64,000 nucleotides of DNA, taken from NCBI GenBank assembly GCA_030248195.1, contig JASAND010016645.1, positions 1 to 64,000 on the forward strand, in the 5' to 3' direction. The stretch is from Trissonchulus latispiculum (taxonomy: Eukaryota > Nematoda > Enoplea > Enoplida > Ironidae). Positions 22,400 through 33,657 of this stretch are shown piece by piece. A program made the position numbers and the translations under genes. Numbering within the stretch: position 1 is the stretch's first letter; each line of letters opens with the position of its first letter. The notes beneath the pieces are model-generated. The model ran no database searches, had not been told where the DNA came from, and saw nothing but the letters and a program-made list of their open reading frames with translations.

Positions 22400-22445
22400 T
22401 ATATTGTTTGAAGAGTTGTAGAACGACAGCTCTTCAAACAATATA
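22400..22445 (+). ncRNA. perfect 16-bp stem-loop in the leader of the nested element
   Basis: TATATTGTTTGAAGAG (22400-22415) and CTCTTCAAACAATATA (22430-22445) are exact reverse complements around a 14-nt loop (TTGTAGAACGACAG). Located ~60 nt after the LTR, where packaging, dimerisation or translation signals of LTR elements often lie. Function is inferred only. Confidence 0.6.
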
Positions 22446-22615
22446 ACGTACCCGAAAGGGTCAAAAAGCAATACAATTTACAGTTACTGGAAGAATGGTA
22501 GCTGACTTTTCTTTCACGAACTTTCACGTATAGTGCCGGCAAACGTATAGTGAGAGTGTTGTCCAGTACAGTCATAAACTGCTGGAACTGGCAAAATGTG
22601 CTTTTCCCCAGTGCC

Positions 22616-24053
22616 TAGCGATGATGTGATGAACTCAGAAGTTAGGCGTGTGTTCATTAAAGCGTTGCAGCCAGGTATAATTTGGGAAGTAATGCGTCTG
22701 CAGCCCCCAACTTTTAAAGTCGCAGTTGAACGGCTAAAATAGTTCAACACGAACAACTGCTTTTCAAAGAAGCTAGCAAAGTGACAGAAGCACCGCTTGG
22801 TGTTAGTGTTGTAGACTCGGCACCAAACGGCGCGCTTTGCAAATTACAGACTAAAACTATAAATTTGCTGCAAAATCAAAATGCAAGCAATAAAGACGAC
22901 ACGGTAGGATCGGTTAGGCCCCAAAAATCATAATCCAATAGAGATCCTGTAAATTCTAGGTTGGACAGTATTGAGAAGAAACTCAAATGTCGGACAGATC
23001 AAGCAATAACGGAGACCGGCATCGAGAGGGCACCGGTCGAGGTTATCGCAATTACAATGGTAGCTCCGGGGTCGGAGAGGAGCTTCAGTCTTTCGCAGCA
23101 ACCGTTGGTGTGGTCTATACAAATCAGCGACCCACAATGAAGCCGACTGCTGGTACAGAGGAGGAAAGAACGAACAGCGTAGGGGCGGAGATAATTAAAA
23201 CGCATTTAACAAACCATGCCATCAGCAAGGTCGGCGAGGTGGTAGACGCAGTAATCCAGAAAAACGAACAAATCTAGTAGGGAATAGTAGCTGGGAGTCA
23301 GAGGTCGAGAGCGACGGCGCCTGTTGTCCTTTAGTACCAGAGGAGTTGACACCTCCAAGTCCAGCGGCGATGATTAACGACTGCGTTCGGCTTAAGGTGC
23401 TGGTCCGGGTATTTGCAGCAAATTTTGAAAGACTGTAAATTGCTCAATGTTTGGAGTTCAACAATAATTTTCATATCATTTTATAGCTTAGAATGTGCTT
23501 GTTACAACTAGGTACAGTATAGTTGTCTCATTTCAACTCTTCGGCTTGAACAACATGATATTCAACAACGACTTGCAATAACATGAAAACAATTTTTGAA
23601 CATGGATTTCTCGAAGTGTGAGAAAGCTAACGAAAAGCGACCAGTTCAGGCTTCAAAAGAAACGTCTTTCCGAGGGCTAATAGTTCAACACGAACAACTG
23701 CTTTTCAAAGAAGCTAGCAAAGTGACAGAAGCACCGCTTGGTGTTAGTGTTGTAGACTCGGCACCAAACGGCGCGCTTTGCAAATTACAGACTAAAACTA
23801 TAAATTTGCTGCAAAATCAAAATGCAAGCAATAAAGACGACACGGTAGGATCGGTTAGGCCCCAAAAACCATAATCCAATAGAGATCCTGTAAATTCTAG
23901 GTTGGACAGTATTGAGGAATTAGAGGAATTAGAGGAAGAGTACCAGAGGAAGTGACACCTCCAAGTCCAGCGGCGATGATTAACGACTGCGTTCGGCTTA
24001 AGGTGCTGGTTCGGGTATTTGCAGCAAATTTTGAAAGACTGTAAATTGCTCAA
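22616..24053 (+). pseudogene. gag-like fragments of the nested element (tentative)
   Basis: A plus-strand stretch near 22.63 kb reads SEVRRVFIKALQPGIIWEVM with a following PPTFKVAVERL, which resembles the end of a retroelement capsid region. Another frame (23596-23874) carries an EQLLFKEASKVTEAPLGVSV peptide that also appears, broken, at 22.75 kb. 23.3-23.4 kb has an acidic/Pro-rich stretch (VPEELTPPSPAAMIND). Frames are interrupted repeatedly and no zinc knuckle or protease is visible, so the assignment rests on position and weak similarity. Confidence 0.35.
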
Positions 24054-24286
24054 TGTTTGGAGTTCAACAATAATTTTTATATCATTTTAAAGCTTAGCAT
24101 GTGCTTGTTACAACTAGGTACAGTATAGTTGTCTCATTTCAACTCTTCGGCTTGAACAACATGATATTTCAACAACGACTTGCAATAGCATGAAAACAAT
24201 TTTTGAACATGGATTTCTCGAAGTGTGGGAAAGCTAACGAAAAGCGACCAGTTCAGGCTTCAAAAGAAACGTCTTTCCGAGGGCTA
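22741..24286 (+). repeat. internal tandem duplication, second copy with 358-bp deletion
   Basis: 22741-22975 matches 23682-23916, and 23334-23680 matches 23940-24286, each at ~98%. The first copy therefore spans 22741-23680 (940 bp); the second (23682-24286) lacks the segment equivalent to 22976-23333. The near identity shows the duplication is recent. Confidence 0.92.
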
Positions 24287-25011
24287 TTTTTTCTGAAATT
24301 GTTTAACGAGTAAAGAAACTCAAGGTTTTGAGAAAAACGTAAATTTTGTCCAATTTTCATCAAAATTTTCAAGTTTGGACGCTTATTTCTCTCGAACTGA
24401 AAGTCAAAATGAAAAACCATAAAAAATAGCCCTCGGCAATTATCTCAAAAATACGTCTGTAAAGCCGTTTTTAATTGATTGCATGAGTTGAGAGAAATCC
24501 GTGTTCAAAACAATCTAGTTGCGATTTTCAAAATTTCACATTTTCACTGCCGTACGCCGGCAGTGATACCGCAGAGAGCTCTCCTTTGGGCGTGAGATGT
24601 CCTTTAGGACTACAAATATGGACAATACTTGACCGACGGACCAGCGCTGTTGAAACTGTCGAAGTCTTGCAATATTTGATTTTTCGAAAAATGACCGGTT
24701 TTGGACCTCGAAAATCAATTTTCGCTGTTATCTCTTAAACCTTAAGGAATCGAAGAAAACTCTAAAGAGCAAAGTTGTAGGTCTTGGTGAGAGGATTTGA
24801 ATGACTATAAGTTCATCGATGTAGGGTGGTCACAGTACAGGTTATGGCGGGATAAATCTAATTTCACCAAAACTCAAATTTTCAAGCCGCGACCTTTCTA
24901 ACATGTTTTATAGGATAAATAATGTAATTGTAGCAAATTTGAATAAATTTCAACGACAATTGCGCTTTTAAAGCCCAAAAATACACGACCCCGAACCAGC
25001 ACCTTAAGTCC
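24287..25011. other. non-coding interior of nested element
   Basis: AT-rich, no coding signal recognised. CCGAACCAGCACCTTAAG at ~24983-25000 is the reverse complement of CTTAAGGTGCTGGTTCGGG at ~23998-24016, a ~1-kb-spaced inverted pair that may bound an insertion. Confidence 0.4.
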
Positions 25012-26704
25012 ATGAAAGATATATGGCTTAAGGAGGGAATAGAGGGAGCAAGTTCACTGACCAAGGCAATCAAGATTAACGAAGTGGATAGGAAATCTAA
25101 TGGCATCTGCATCTCCTTGTTTGGGAAGAATTTCGAAGGCATTGGAAAAAATCAGAAGGAAGCAAAAAAGTATTTGTATAGAATATTTGTATAGCGTTGA
25201 TCTCTTGCTTACGCTAGCTTCCCAACTGAGACATTAGTTGGATTCCAGGAACGCCGCCTGGACCCTGCCTACATTCCTAGCGAGAAAGAGGCCATAGAGG
25301 ACTTCCTGCGGTCACTATATCCTCCAAAGGACATAGACGAAGGCATCGTTCAGTGGTTACAGCAGGACCACTCCAGCGGGTCGCCTGGTGATGCTGGCGA
25401 CGTACAACCAAAGCCACCTTCCCAATCAGTGGATGATTTCGTTAATACCTACAGAAATCTATTGGATATTGAATTCTACGAAGGGGTTTTACCTTGACGT
25501 AGAAACATCAGGGGATAAGGTACGAGTAACGTGGGATGCGGACAAGGCTGGGAAGTTCGCATCTTTGAAAGTCTGGATGTGGATGTCCGTGATTATTTGT
25601 TGGTATCGGCGCCTCGGAGCAAGGTCCCCCATTTTCGTAGTATCGTTGTCGATCGTGAAGGAGAGCAGAACCCCTGGTCAAATTTGAAATTTTGAAAATA
25701 AGAAAGGATGTTCCAAGGGAGCAAGACGCTCTCCTATTCAAGGTGGTGACTGTAGAGAAGGACCCAAATTCAGGATCCGGTAGGACGCAATGTAATGGTT
25801 TGACGGGATTGTTCGCCCCTACTGTATTTAAACCTGACTACCTCCAAGCAGTAGTCCGTTCCACAGATTGGAGCAAGCCAGATCTGTCCATGGCTGCTCA
25901 AGAGGTACCCAAAGAAGAGAAGTTATAAGGAACCTTAAATGTTCACAGATTCAAGCGGTGTAGACTGCCCTACGCCAAACATTCTCCCTCATTCAAGGCC
26001 CTCCGGGTACAGGTAAGACGACTACTGCTGCCGCTGCCGCAGTTGCTAAGTGGCTCCTGCATCCGGACACGACTGAGAAAATAATGGTTTGAGCACCGTC
26101 AAATGTAGCAACCAACCATTTGGCAAGGAGCATAGCAACGACAGCTGAGGCAGTTAATCTTCCACTGGAGCAAATCGTGAGTTTGTTTCCAAGTTGTCTA
26201 GTTCCTTGGCTGGATTCGTCCGTAAGACATATTAGTGCCGTATTTAAAGCGGCAAAATCGGATAAGCATGGATTTGGGAAGCTTCATCAAGCCTACTTGG
26301 ACAACACCATCGCGGAAGCTGACCTGGAAAAGTACTGAGATTTACGAGCGAAGCGTGTTCGTAAGATAGTCGAGAGGAGTGAGGTAGTGTGCTGTACCAC
26401 CAGTGGCGCGGCGAGAAAGCGTCTATCCGATGCGGGTTTGAAGTTCCAGATGCTGCAAATTCATGAGGCTGGACAATTGACAGCACCTGATGGAATGGTT
26501 CCCATTTTGGTTTCAAAGACTCTGCAGTGTGTCTTGGTGGGAGACCATAGACAGCTGCGGCCCACTGTCCTTAGTCGTGAGGCACAGGGCGGTGGATTTG
26601 CCGTTTCCTTATTAGAACATTCGGTTAATTTGGGTACTCAGGAACCGGTTCTTTTGCGGCAACAGTATCGCGTGCCCGCAATCATAGCGAATGTAGTATG
26701 GGAA
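25012..26704 (+). pseudogene. UPF1-like SF1 helicase, broken, with dsRBD-like N-terminal stretch
   Basis: The first piece (25012-25194) ends in NGICISLFGKNFEGIGKNQK-EAKKYL, reminiscent of the second half of a double-stranded RNA binding domain (tentative). After frame changes, a stalk-like region (25.39-25.93 kb) leads to Walker A IQGPPGTGKTTT (about 25.99 kb), APSNVATNHLA (motif Ia/Ib type), a stretch VVCCTTSGA, IHEAGQL in place of the usual DEAxQ Walker B, GDHRQLRPTVLS (motif III) and LLRQQYRVP (motif IV). Motifs V and VI are absent: the frame stops at 26704. UPF1-like helicases unwind RNA or DNA with ATP; the His in place of the first Walker B Asp and the missing C-terminal motifs make this copy unlikely to be active. 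At least four stops or shifts interrupt it. Confidence 0.8.
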
Positions 26705-27117
26705 TAAGTTACAGCACTGCGCAGAACACAGCGAGTATTCTGCATTACCAGTGGGAAAATCACTCCAGGCTTTTGACATAAAGTCAGTGAGTTATGTGGG
26801 ACCTAACAGTCACTAATTTTCTAGTTACCGTCTAACAGTCACTAGTTCATTTTAATCGATTGAAGCCTTATTTTTCAAGAGATGCTAATTTCGAATGGAA
26901 GGAATCGAACCGCCGATCTCATCGCCCTGTTAGAAGTTGTCGGTTGAAACAAACTAAAATGTTTGTGTGATTGTTTCAGATTGCTGTCTACGTGGGACCA
27001 ACTCATCCAATGCACCGTTTCTACCAGGGGCGCTTCGATTTGGCCGGAATGGCGTTCACTTCTATTGTTCACGCGTTCACAACTTCTGGTACTCCTGCCT
27101 TTGCCAACATGGTTGTC
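26705..27117. other. gap between helicase and hydrolase parts
   Basis: Contains TAACAGTCACTA(G/A)TT twice near 26805-26845 and, on the minus strand at ~26900, GGTTCGATTCC, a perfect B-box-like word without an accompanying A box. It may be a small insertion that removed the end of the helicase. Confidence 0.35.
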
Positions 27118-28182
27118 TCAGTTGGGCGGATACCATCATTCCCGACTACAGCCATCTATATCCGGTGGGCTTACAGTCTCGGGTGGAAGACCTGGGGTTT
27201 GAGCCTACCGTAAAGCCCATAAAAGCTGACGATAACTACAAGTCAATGATCCTCTTCCTCGTGGCCTTAGACCCGGAAATTCAGGATATGATTCGGGAAA
27301 TCTCAGATCCGGAGATCCATTTCATCTCCGTGGGAAAACCCACTTTCAGTGGGGATGTGGCCTTAGGGAAGTAAAGGCTCGTTCCCCTGATGTTGGTCCT
27401 TTCCTTGGACGGAATCGTTTTGGCATGCTCTTGGACGTCATCAAAACAGAGTTTGCTGCGGAACGTTTTACGAGTCGCTTCACTCCGATGCAGATGTTCG
27501 ACCGATGCATCCCTGATACGGTGAATTCCTTCGGATCTATCCTACTCTTGGCGGACAGCCAGGGTAAATTCGTGAGAAAGATCAGCGGCGGTGCTGTGGT
27601 CAGTGGCAGTGGTGGTTGTCCAACCAAGATGCTGAGACACTTCCGAAGACGCGGTATCAGTGTGGCTTCCCACCGTCATGTGGTTTTCCTTACCGGGATC
27701 AAAGTGGCCAAGCGACCCAAGGAGTTCTGGCACAGGCAGTGGCGAGCTATGAGAGATGCCATCATTCAGCATCCACGTCAGCGTTTTCTGGTGTCTTTGC
27801 TATATGTCACCTCCGAAGTTCCTTCGGTCGCTGGTTTCAACGCCTATATGAAGCAAAAGTTGGGTTCATTGCCAGGATGGTGATGATTGACCCATCTGAT
27901 CAAATGCCATTCCAACCAAATGCCTACGGCGATATCAGCGATATGCTGCTCGAAAACGACCAGTTTCATCTAAGTCATCGCGGCCTACGCGAGTTGATGG
28001 GCATCTGGCGTCGAGCTGTCCCATCCTTCTGCTTTTATCCCTACCGTCTCTGCAAAACGGCCTATCGCCAAACGGCCAGTGCCCACTCGTCCGCCCGGCC
28101 CACTATCTACATGGAATCTGCAATCCCTTTGGGTTTTGATCCATCGGTTCAGATTGGTGATCAACTCGATCTGCAGCCCTAG
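27118..28182 (+). CDS. SGNH/GDSL-type hydrolase of the LTR element (frameshifted)
   Basis: A lead-in (TIIPDYSHLYPVGLQSRVED, ~27.13 kb) runs into 27425-27883 and then, after a frame change near 27870, to 28182. The hydrolase part starts at ILLLADSQGKF (catalytic Ser in D-S, block I), then VVFLTGIKV at the position of the block III strand, FLVSLLYVTSE, and finally NDQFHLSHRGLREL, where D-x-x-H fits the catalytic Asp-His of block V. SGNH hydrolases cleave ester bonds. Retroelement-encoded versions are known as ORF1 of some CR1-type LINEs and as an extra ORF in bdelloid rotifer LTR elements, with a suggested membrane-targeting role. Its stop lies about 40 bp before the PPT, so it occupies the 3' position where env-like genes sit. 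The family call is from motif order, without a search. Confidence 0.65.
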
Positions 28183-28221
28183 CCGAAAACTGTGCCTCTT
28201 CTGGAACTGGTGGACAAATTT

Positions 28222-28235
28222 TCAAAGGGGGGACG
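28222..28235 (+). other. polypurine tract
   Basis: TCAAAGGGGGGACG immediately before the right LTR, as expected for plus-strand DNA priming. It fixes the orientation and right LTR border. Confidence 0.8.
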
Positions 28236-28420
28236 TGTAACACTAATTTTATTGTGCTTCTTCTGTGTATAATCACTGGTACAGGCAGCTTTATGACGGA
28301 CAGTTGTTATACTGATATAAGTATGAAAATTATCTTGAGTTGATGTAAGGCGTTGTTTTGCAGTTGATATGATTCTGCAGTGAAGTAAAGTCTGTTGTTT
28401 AGTTTACAGTCGTAGCCTAC
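28236..28420 (+). repeat. right LTR of nested element
   Basis: Second copy of the 22149-22339 LTR. Differences are several substitutions and small indels, so the insertion is not brand new. Gag sequence of the host element resumes directly after it. Confidence 0.9.
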
Positions 28421-28421
28421 T

Positions 28422-28968
28422 CAACCCAGAAACGTATGAATACCCTCTCCCTCTTATGGAACTGAATATTCTGGAGGCCCACGTAACCGAAACTGCCCTC
28501 CCCCTTTCTCGTTACTCCCAGAACAGGGGTCAATTCCAGCAACCCACTTACCATCGGCCTAAGGTTCCCGCCCCTCCTATCCACGCCCTAATTCCTATCC
28601 ACGCCCTAACCCTCAACCGGCAACCAATCCTCGTCCAAACCCAAACCCGACACAGAACAGGATCACGCAGGTTGTGCTTCTGGTGCGCACTTGAGGGGCA
28701 CACTTGGCAACAATGCCCGGCTCGGACCCGAATGGTCGAGGCTTTCGGAGCGAACCACCCCGGAATATTATTTATGTTGGGTAATTCTAATGTGGGGATG
28801 GCTCCAGACCTCAACAGGATCATGATTCATCTAGTGCTTGTGGAGGCGCACAAGGCGGCTTCCAAAACCGACCCAATAACCCACCTCGGAATCAGAACAA
28901 CTACCCCAATCAGGGAAACGCCAACCTGGGGCCCCGTTAGAAAACCCCGACGGGTGCCCCCAACCTAA
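28422..28968 (+). pseudogene. gag: Ty3/gypsy gag, second part (nucleocapsid)
   Basis: Continues the gag split at 22148. Pro/Gln-rich lead, then a CCHC zinc knuckle CFWCALEGHTWQQC (C-x2-C-x4-H-x4-C) at ~28.68 kb, which binds element RNA during packaging. The frame runs to 28968 as a Pro/Thr-rich tail. Confidence 0.82.
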
Positions 28969-30522
28969 TCCCTGCCAAGTAAACATGGTCCTTGTCCGCA
29001 AAGACTTATCAAAATGTGAGTCAGTACTACAGAGCTAGACATCACCCCCAACCTAAACCCAAGTGTCCTTAAGTCCTAAGTGTCCTTAGTTATGACTCAG
29101 GTTATTCATGTTCCTCTGACTATATACCCCCTATGCCCACACCCCCGAAGGAAACTAAGGTGGTTAGTTTTCATTCTCTTGAGGTCCAACAACCCTTCCA
29201 ATTCCGACGCAGATTTTCCTTTCATGAACCCAAGAATGTCCGGGTCTCTGAGTGGAAACCTACCCCGTAACTGGTCATGTATGGGGGATATCCCGGGGGC
29301 GGAGATACTCTGAAGGATGGTTATGGCCGGTTCCGCAACCGTGGTTTTTATTCCAACTGGAAATTTCCAAAGGATTGCAAGCTGCCTCGGCTAAATACAT
29401 TGAAGACATTGAAGAAGGTCCTCCCATCACCCTTCTGTTGCCTTCAACAAACCCGTACGATTATAAGCACAAACCCACCCATTCCGGAAGCGCCTGAGAA
29501 AGTACGCAAAAGCCCCTGAGTACCTAAAGCCCCGGGGAGATTTGGTTTCGTAATGACATAGAGCCACCTTTCCCTCCTCCCAGGACCCAACGCCAGAAAA
29601 CCCTTGAAGTCTCAGAGGAGGACCACCTGGTTGCCAGGTTACGTAACCTGAGAACCATTGCCGATGGACCCTCCATTTCCACTCACAAAAACCCCGATAC
29701 CTTACGCCTAATACGAAACAAGAGGGATGATTCCTGGACAACAGCTCCCTGTCCCAGATCCGCACGGTATGATCTAGTCCCAGCTACTGTGACTTTGTCC
29801 AACCCCTTTCCTCAGAACAGTGGGGACACCCTACTATGAGTTGGGTGACATGTTCCAGGAAGTCAGGGAGTCACTTGTCGAGGTGGAGGATAAACAAAGG
29901 TGCATGCATACAGAAGTGGTCAGCGCCATCAAAAGAGCAAACACCGACCTTCAGGTGGCCACGTACTTTACCCGTGGAAAAATCGACGAGTTGGAGAATC
30001 TACTGATGGATTTCACGGCCCGAGACCGGCAACACACGGAGGAACTGGACGCATCCGACGAACTCTGTGCGCCTACTCAGACCATCTGGAGTGACTCAGA
30101 CCCTAAGTCACGCCACTCCCAGGCAACGCCCAAACCTTCACTGGAAAACTCCAGTCCCCCAAGAAAACCCCCCTTGTCCTCAAGAAAAGCCTACACCCCG
30201 CTAGCTGCTCCATCCACTAGTCAATTACCTTCCCCAACCAGCAACGGTCCCTTTCGGAAGGCGATGTACCTAAGGCGCCTCCACCGCCCATACCAACCAT
30301 TACCATTGATGATCTGTTCCCAGCCCCGACGGTCAGTATTCCTAAAGTTGATGACCCATCCCTGGAGGACGAGGCTGATGAAGACCCAATTATTCCATAG
30401 GAGAATCAAACAACCCGTAAAGCCGTAGGCAGTCGGTTCAAGCAGTCCTCCTTGGATAAACCTCCTTTTTCGTGTTCCAATGCACACGAATTTCACTCCG
30501 GAAAAGTACTCATATCCTTTTA
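28969..30522 (+). pseudogene. gag-pol spacer of the gypsy element
   Basis: Pro/Ser-rich frames with frequent shifts. 29820-30428 reads as a coherent helical stretch (ELGDMFQEVRESLVEVEDKQ, then KIDELENLLMDF) followed by a Pro/Ser-rich tail; a coiled coil is plausible. No catalytic motif. Position between zinc knuckle and protease is the basis for the call. Confidence 0.5.
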
Positions 30523-30804
30523 AGTGGATTTTAAGTCAAAACCCTTGTCCTTCTGGATTTAGGCGCGAATGTGTGCCTGATAACCAAAGCCTTTTTCGAT
30601 CGGGTCAACACTAATGGTTTCCTCTCCCTTTCCATGGATACCTCAGGGGCATCCAAAGTGTCCACAGCGGCCGATGACAAGGCCCTCCAAATTATCGGAA
30701 AATGTGAAATCCCATTCATCTGAAACGGCCATAAATCCACGTTTACTTTTACCCAAGGATTATATCAGGATTTCATCATTGATTTCATGAAAAAATTTCA
30801 ATAG
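30523..30804 (+). pseudogene. Ty3/gypsy retropepsin-like protease
   Basis: The frame reads VKTLVLLDLGANVCLI: a retropepsin active-site strand with D-L-G in place of D-S/T-G. It continues through FLSLSMDTSGASKVSTAADD and one stop to the C-terminal part QDFIIDFM. The second position of the catalytic triplet is altered, so this copy is probably inactive. Confidence 0.65.
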
Positions 30805-31823
30805 TTCGTGCTCCCCTGTAGACACACCCTATGGACTCCTACATGGGAAACCCCCAAACCTGAACGGGAGGTCAAATTTCACTTACCCTTATGGAAGCAA
30901 ATTTGGGTACCCCTTGTGAGAGCGAACTGTCTTAGGGGTACATTTGAAATCGATTTAATTTTTGGAAATCTTACTCGTAAATCCTAATGTTTGGACAATT
31001 TTCTTGCCCCTTGTGGCCAATTTTCTTACCCCTGGCTTGTGCGAGCAATTTCGCGACCCCTTGTGGACGACTTCGACGAGGGGGGAATTTCCCCCTCCCC
31101 CCCCTTATCCACCTGTGAAGCCCTCCTCCTAACGCCCCAAGAACTCCAGGCGTTCGCCAACAAGTTCAGCATAATGTCACGGTCAGTGTTTTTTCTGTGT
31201 GCCCGAAACCAATACCCTTTCCCCATGGTCTGAAGCCATGGTTCCGGAGCGGTGCCTCATTGACAGGGCCAAGCAGCCGGGATGTTTTCAGACCGTCCTA
31301 TTTGAACCTGACCCCGAGGTGATGGAACAGTTTGAGGTATACCCAGTCCCTGGTGTCCTCGGAACGTCGGTCAAGGTTTCTTATATACGTATATAAAATC
31401 TCCACGACTGTCAGGTGAAACTTCCCAAACACTTACCCCTTGGTAAAGCCGACCCGGTTACACCCATTCAGACTACGGAAAGGTTTCAGTATGCTGCTGA
31501 GTGGGGTGTCAACGCCCTCCAAATGCAAGAACAGTTGCAACCCTGGTCTGACCACCCAGCTACGCAGGTGGTCCTGTGTCAGCCCTCTTCCCCTCCCCCG
31601 TCCGAAGTTGAGAAAGATTGGCTTCAACCTGGCGGTGCCCCTATGATAGAGGAACTAATATGGAACCTGATAATGGAGATGGGGTGGAGGTGCTTCAAAG
31701 CCCAGTACCCCAGGAACAAATGGAAGCTACCCTTTCCCAAGCCACTACCTCGGAACAATTTGACCCACCCCCTGCCCCCCCACAGAAAAAGGTCTGTACG
31801 GGTTCAATGATTTTTATTACTCT
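30805..31823 (+). other. protease-RT spacer
   Basis: Broken frames without domain, GC-balanced. It includes three similar phrases at 30995-31075 (ATTTTCTTGCCCCTTGTGG, ATTTTCTTACCCCTGGCTTG, ATTTCGCGACCCCTTGTGG), a small decayed tandem repeat. It probably belongs to pol of the same element. Confidence 0.45.
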
Positions 31824-33090
31824 ATGGACTCTATGACTTACCAGCCCCAACCCCCTATGGAGGAACGCGTCAAATTTATCGAGGAAAATGTGAATTTTGC
31901 CGCGATGGACCTCGACGACCACTTCAAGAATGGCCTGAAGCAACTCCTTGTCGAGTACTATGGTGTGATTGCTCGACCTGAGCATCCGGATCGGATGAAA
32001 GTGGAACAACACGTCATAGATGATGACAAGGATGGTCCCATTAAAAACCGAGCCTATCGGAACAAACCAATTTGCAACGTGGAGATCGAAAGGCATATTA
32101 AAGCCATGCTTGATGAAGGCGCGTGCTCCCCTCCACTAGCCCTTTGTATTCTGGTCGGGAAAAAGGACGGATCAACCCGTCTTGTCATTGATTACCGTCG
32201 TTTAAATAAGATTGCTAAAAAGGATAATCATCCTCTCCCCAAAATCGACGAAATTCTCGACCAATTACAGGGAGCGACCCTCGTCTCCACTATAGACCTG
32301 TCTGCCGGGTGCTGGCAAGTGGAAGTTTACCCCGAACACCGAGAAAAAACTGGTTTGTCTCGCATATGGGATTGTTCCATATGAACGTGATGCCCTTTGG
32401 GTTGTGCAATGCCCCCGCCACCTTCCAGAGGATTATGGAGAATAGTCCTCACTGACCTTGCAATATATATTGACGACGTCCTCATTCCTTCCGACGACCT
32501 TTGCCCCACATCCATACCCTCCGTGCCACTTTCCAGAAATTGCGAGACAACGGACTTCGGATTAAGCGGAAGATGCGCTGTTTTGCGCGCCATTCCGTTC
32601 CATTTCTCGGACACTAAGTATCAGCATTGGCACGGTTATCAGCAGCAGTTGCCAAGCTTTCCCCTCCTAGAAATGTCACGGGATCAAACGTTTCTTGGAG
32701 TGCGTGGTTACTACCGGAGATTTGTCCTCAACTTCGCCAAGATCGCGAAGCCCCTTGCCGACCTCCTCAAGAAGAATGCCCCCTTCGTGTGGCTCGATGA
32801 ATGCCAAAAGGTTTTAGAGTCCCTAAAGACCCATCTCACAACTGCTCCCATCGTGGTGTTCCCTGACTTCGAAAAACGATTCATCGTTTCCGTTGATGCT
32901 AGTTACAGTGACCTTGGAGCTGTACTGGAACAAGAAGTCTCCGTCCACCGGTCCACGAAAAACCCTAATGGTCCCCGTATGGTGAAAGAACGCCCCGTGG
33001 CCTACGCCTTACCCCTGGAGAAAAGGGCTACGATATCACCAGACTAGAAGGCACAGGTGCCCTGTGGGCCGGTCGCAAATTCCGGAATAC
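31824..33090 (+). pseudogene. pol: Ty3/gypsy reverse transcriptase and start of RNase H
   Basis: RT motifs in order: LVIDYRRLNKI, LVSTIDLSAGCWQV, then after a frame change MPFGLCNAPATFQRIME, the catalytic box YIDDVL, FLGVRGYYRRF and PLADLLKKNAPFVW, followed by the RNase H start FIVSVDASYSDLGAVLEQE. The order and the YIDD box are those of Ty3/gypsy pol. The sequence stops being pol-like at about 33085, soon after LEGTGALWAGRKFR, so most of RNase H and all of integrase are absent, and no 3' LTR follows. RT would copy element RNA to DNA. At least three shifts interrupt it. Confidence 0.9.
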
Positions 33091-33657
33091 CTCACCATGC
33101 AGAAGCTCCTCATAGAAGAAGAAGCAGAAGTTTTAATACTCATAAAGCGTCGGCTTTACAATCCTACGGCGTATTACGTTACAATTGACATCCCACAAGA
33201 ACTGAAGTTCCTTCAACAAATTTACGGCGTTTTCCTTTTTGCAATTTCAACAGTAAATAGCATTGGTAAGACAACGTCATGACAGGCAGAGGACTACAGT
33301 GGTCACCTAAGCCTCTGACCCTTCAGAAAGCGGTCAAAGTTTAATGTTTTAATTGCTAATTGCTGTTTTTGAAACAATTTGGTCTGTCAGCATAACAATT
33401 TTAATGGCAAATTATTCCAAAGGTTTGGAAAACGGTACACGAAACTGTTACGAACAACATCAAGTGTAGATATCCCACACTTTAATTTTAATCCATGGCT
33501 TCTGTAACTGAAACTATTATGATACGCAAAAAGTTAATGATGCAGTTAATGATAATGGTTAATGCAGATAAACGAGATATTTAACTAATTTAAAGCCAAA
33601 CTCCAAATCAAACAGCAAATGCTTGTACTCTTAACTTTCTAGCTGCAACACAGTTAA
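33091..33657. other. unassigned, AT-rich
   Basis: Begins abruptly where pol ends. A plus-strand frame of 72 codons (33064-33282) crosses the junction and is chance. No other signal. Confidence 0.4.

Larger units (their letters stand above)
22149..28421 (+). mobile_element. nested LTR element carrying helicase and SGNH hydrolase
   Basis: Bounded by direct ~190-bp LTRs (22149-22339, 28236-28420) that both start TGTAACACTAA and end near CGTAGC(A/C)TACT. A TGG-starting PBS follows the left LTR and a purine-rich tract CAAAGGGGGGACG abuts the right LTR, so the plus-strand orientation is firm. Inside, in order: a perfect 16-bp stem-loop, gag-like pieces within a tandem duplication, ~0.7 kb of non-coding DNA, a dsRBD-like stretch, a UPF1-like SF1 helicase, and an SGNH-type hydrolase ending 40 bp before the PPT. 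I find no RT, RNase H or integrase motifs, so the copy would need enzymes in trans. It interrupts the gag of the gypsy element around it, so it is younger than that element. No clear target duplication was seen. Confidence 0.85.

Noticed and set aside
26870..26950. tRNA or SINE on the minus strand (GGTTCGATTCC)
   Set aside because: The T stem does not close properly and there is no A box at the right distance.
22149..28421. Helitron carrying the SF1 helicase
   Set aside because: The helicase has UPF1-like, not Pif1-like, motifs. There is no Rep/HUH motif, and LTRs, PBS and PPT are present instead.
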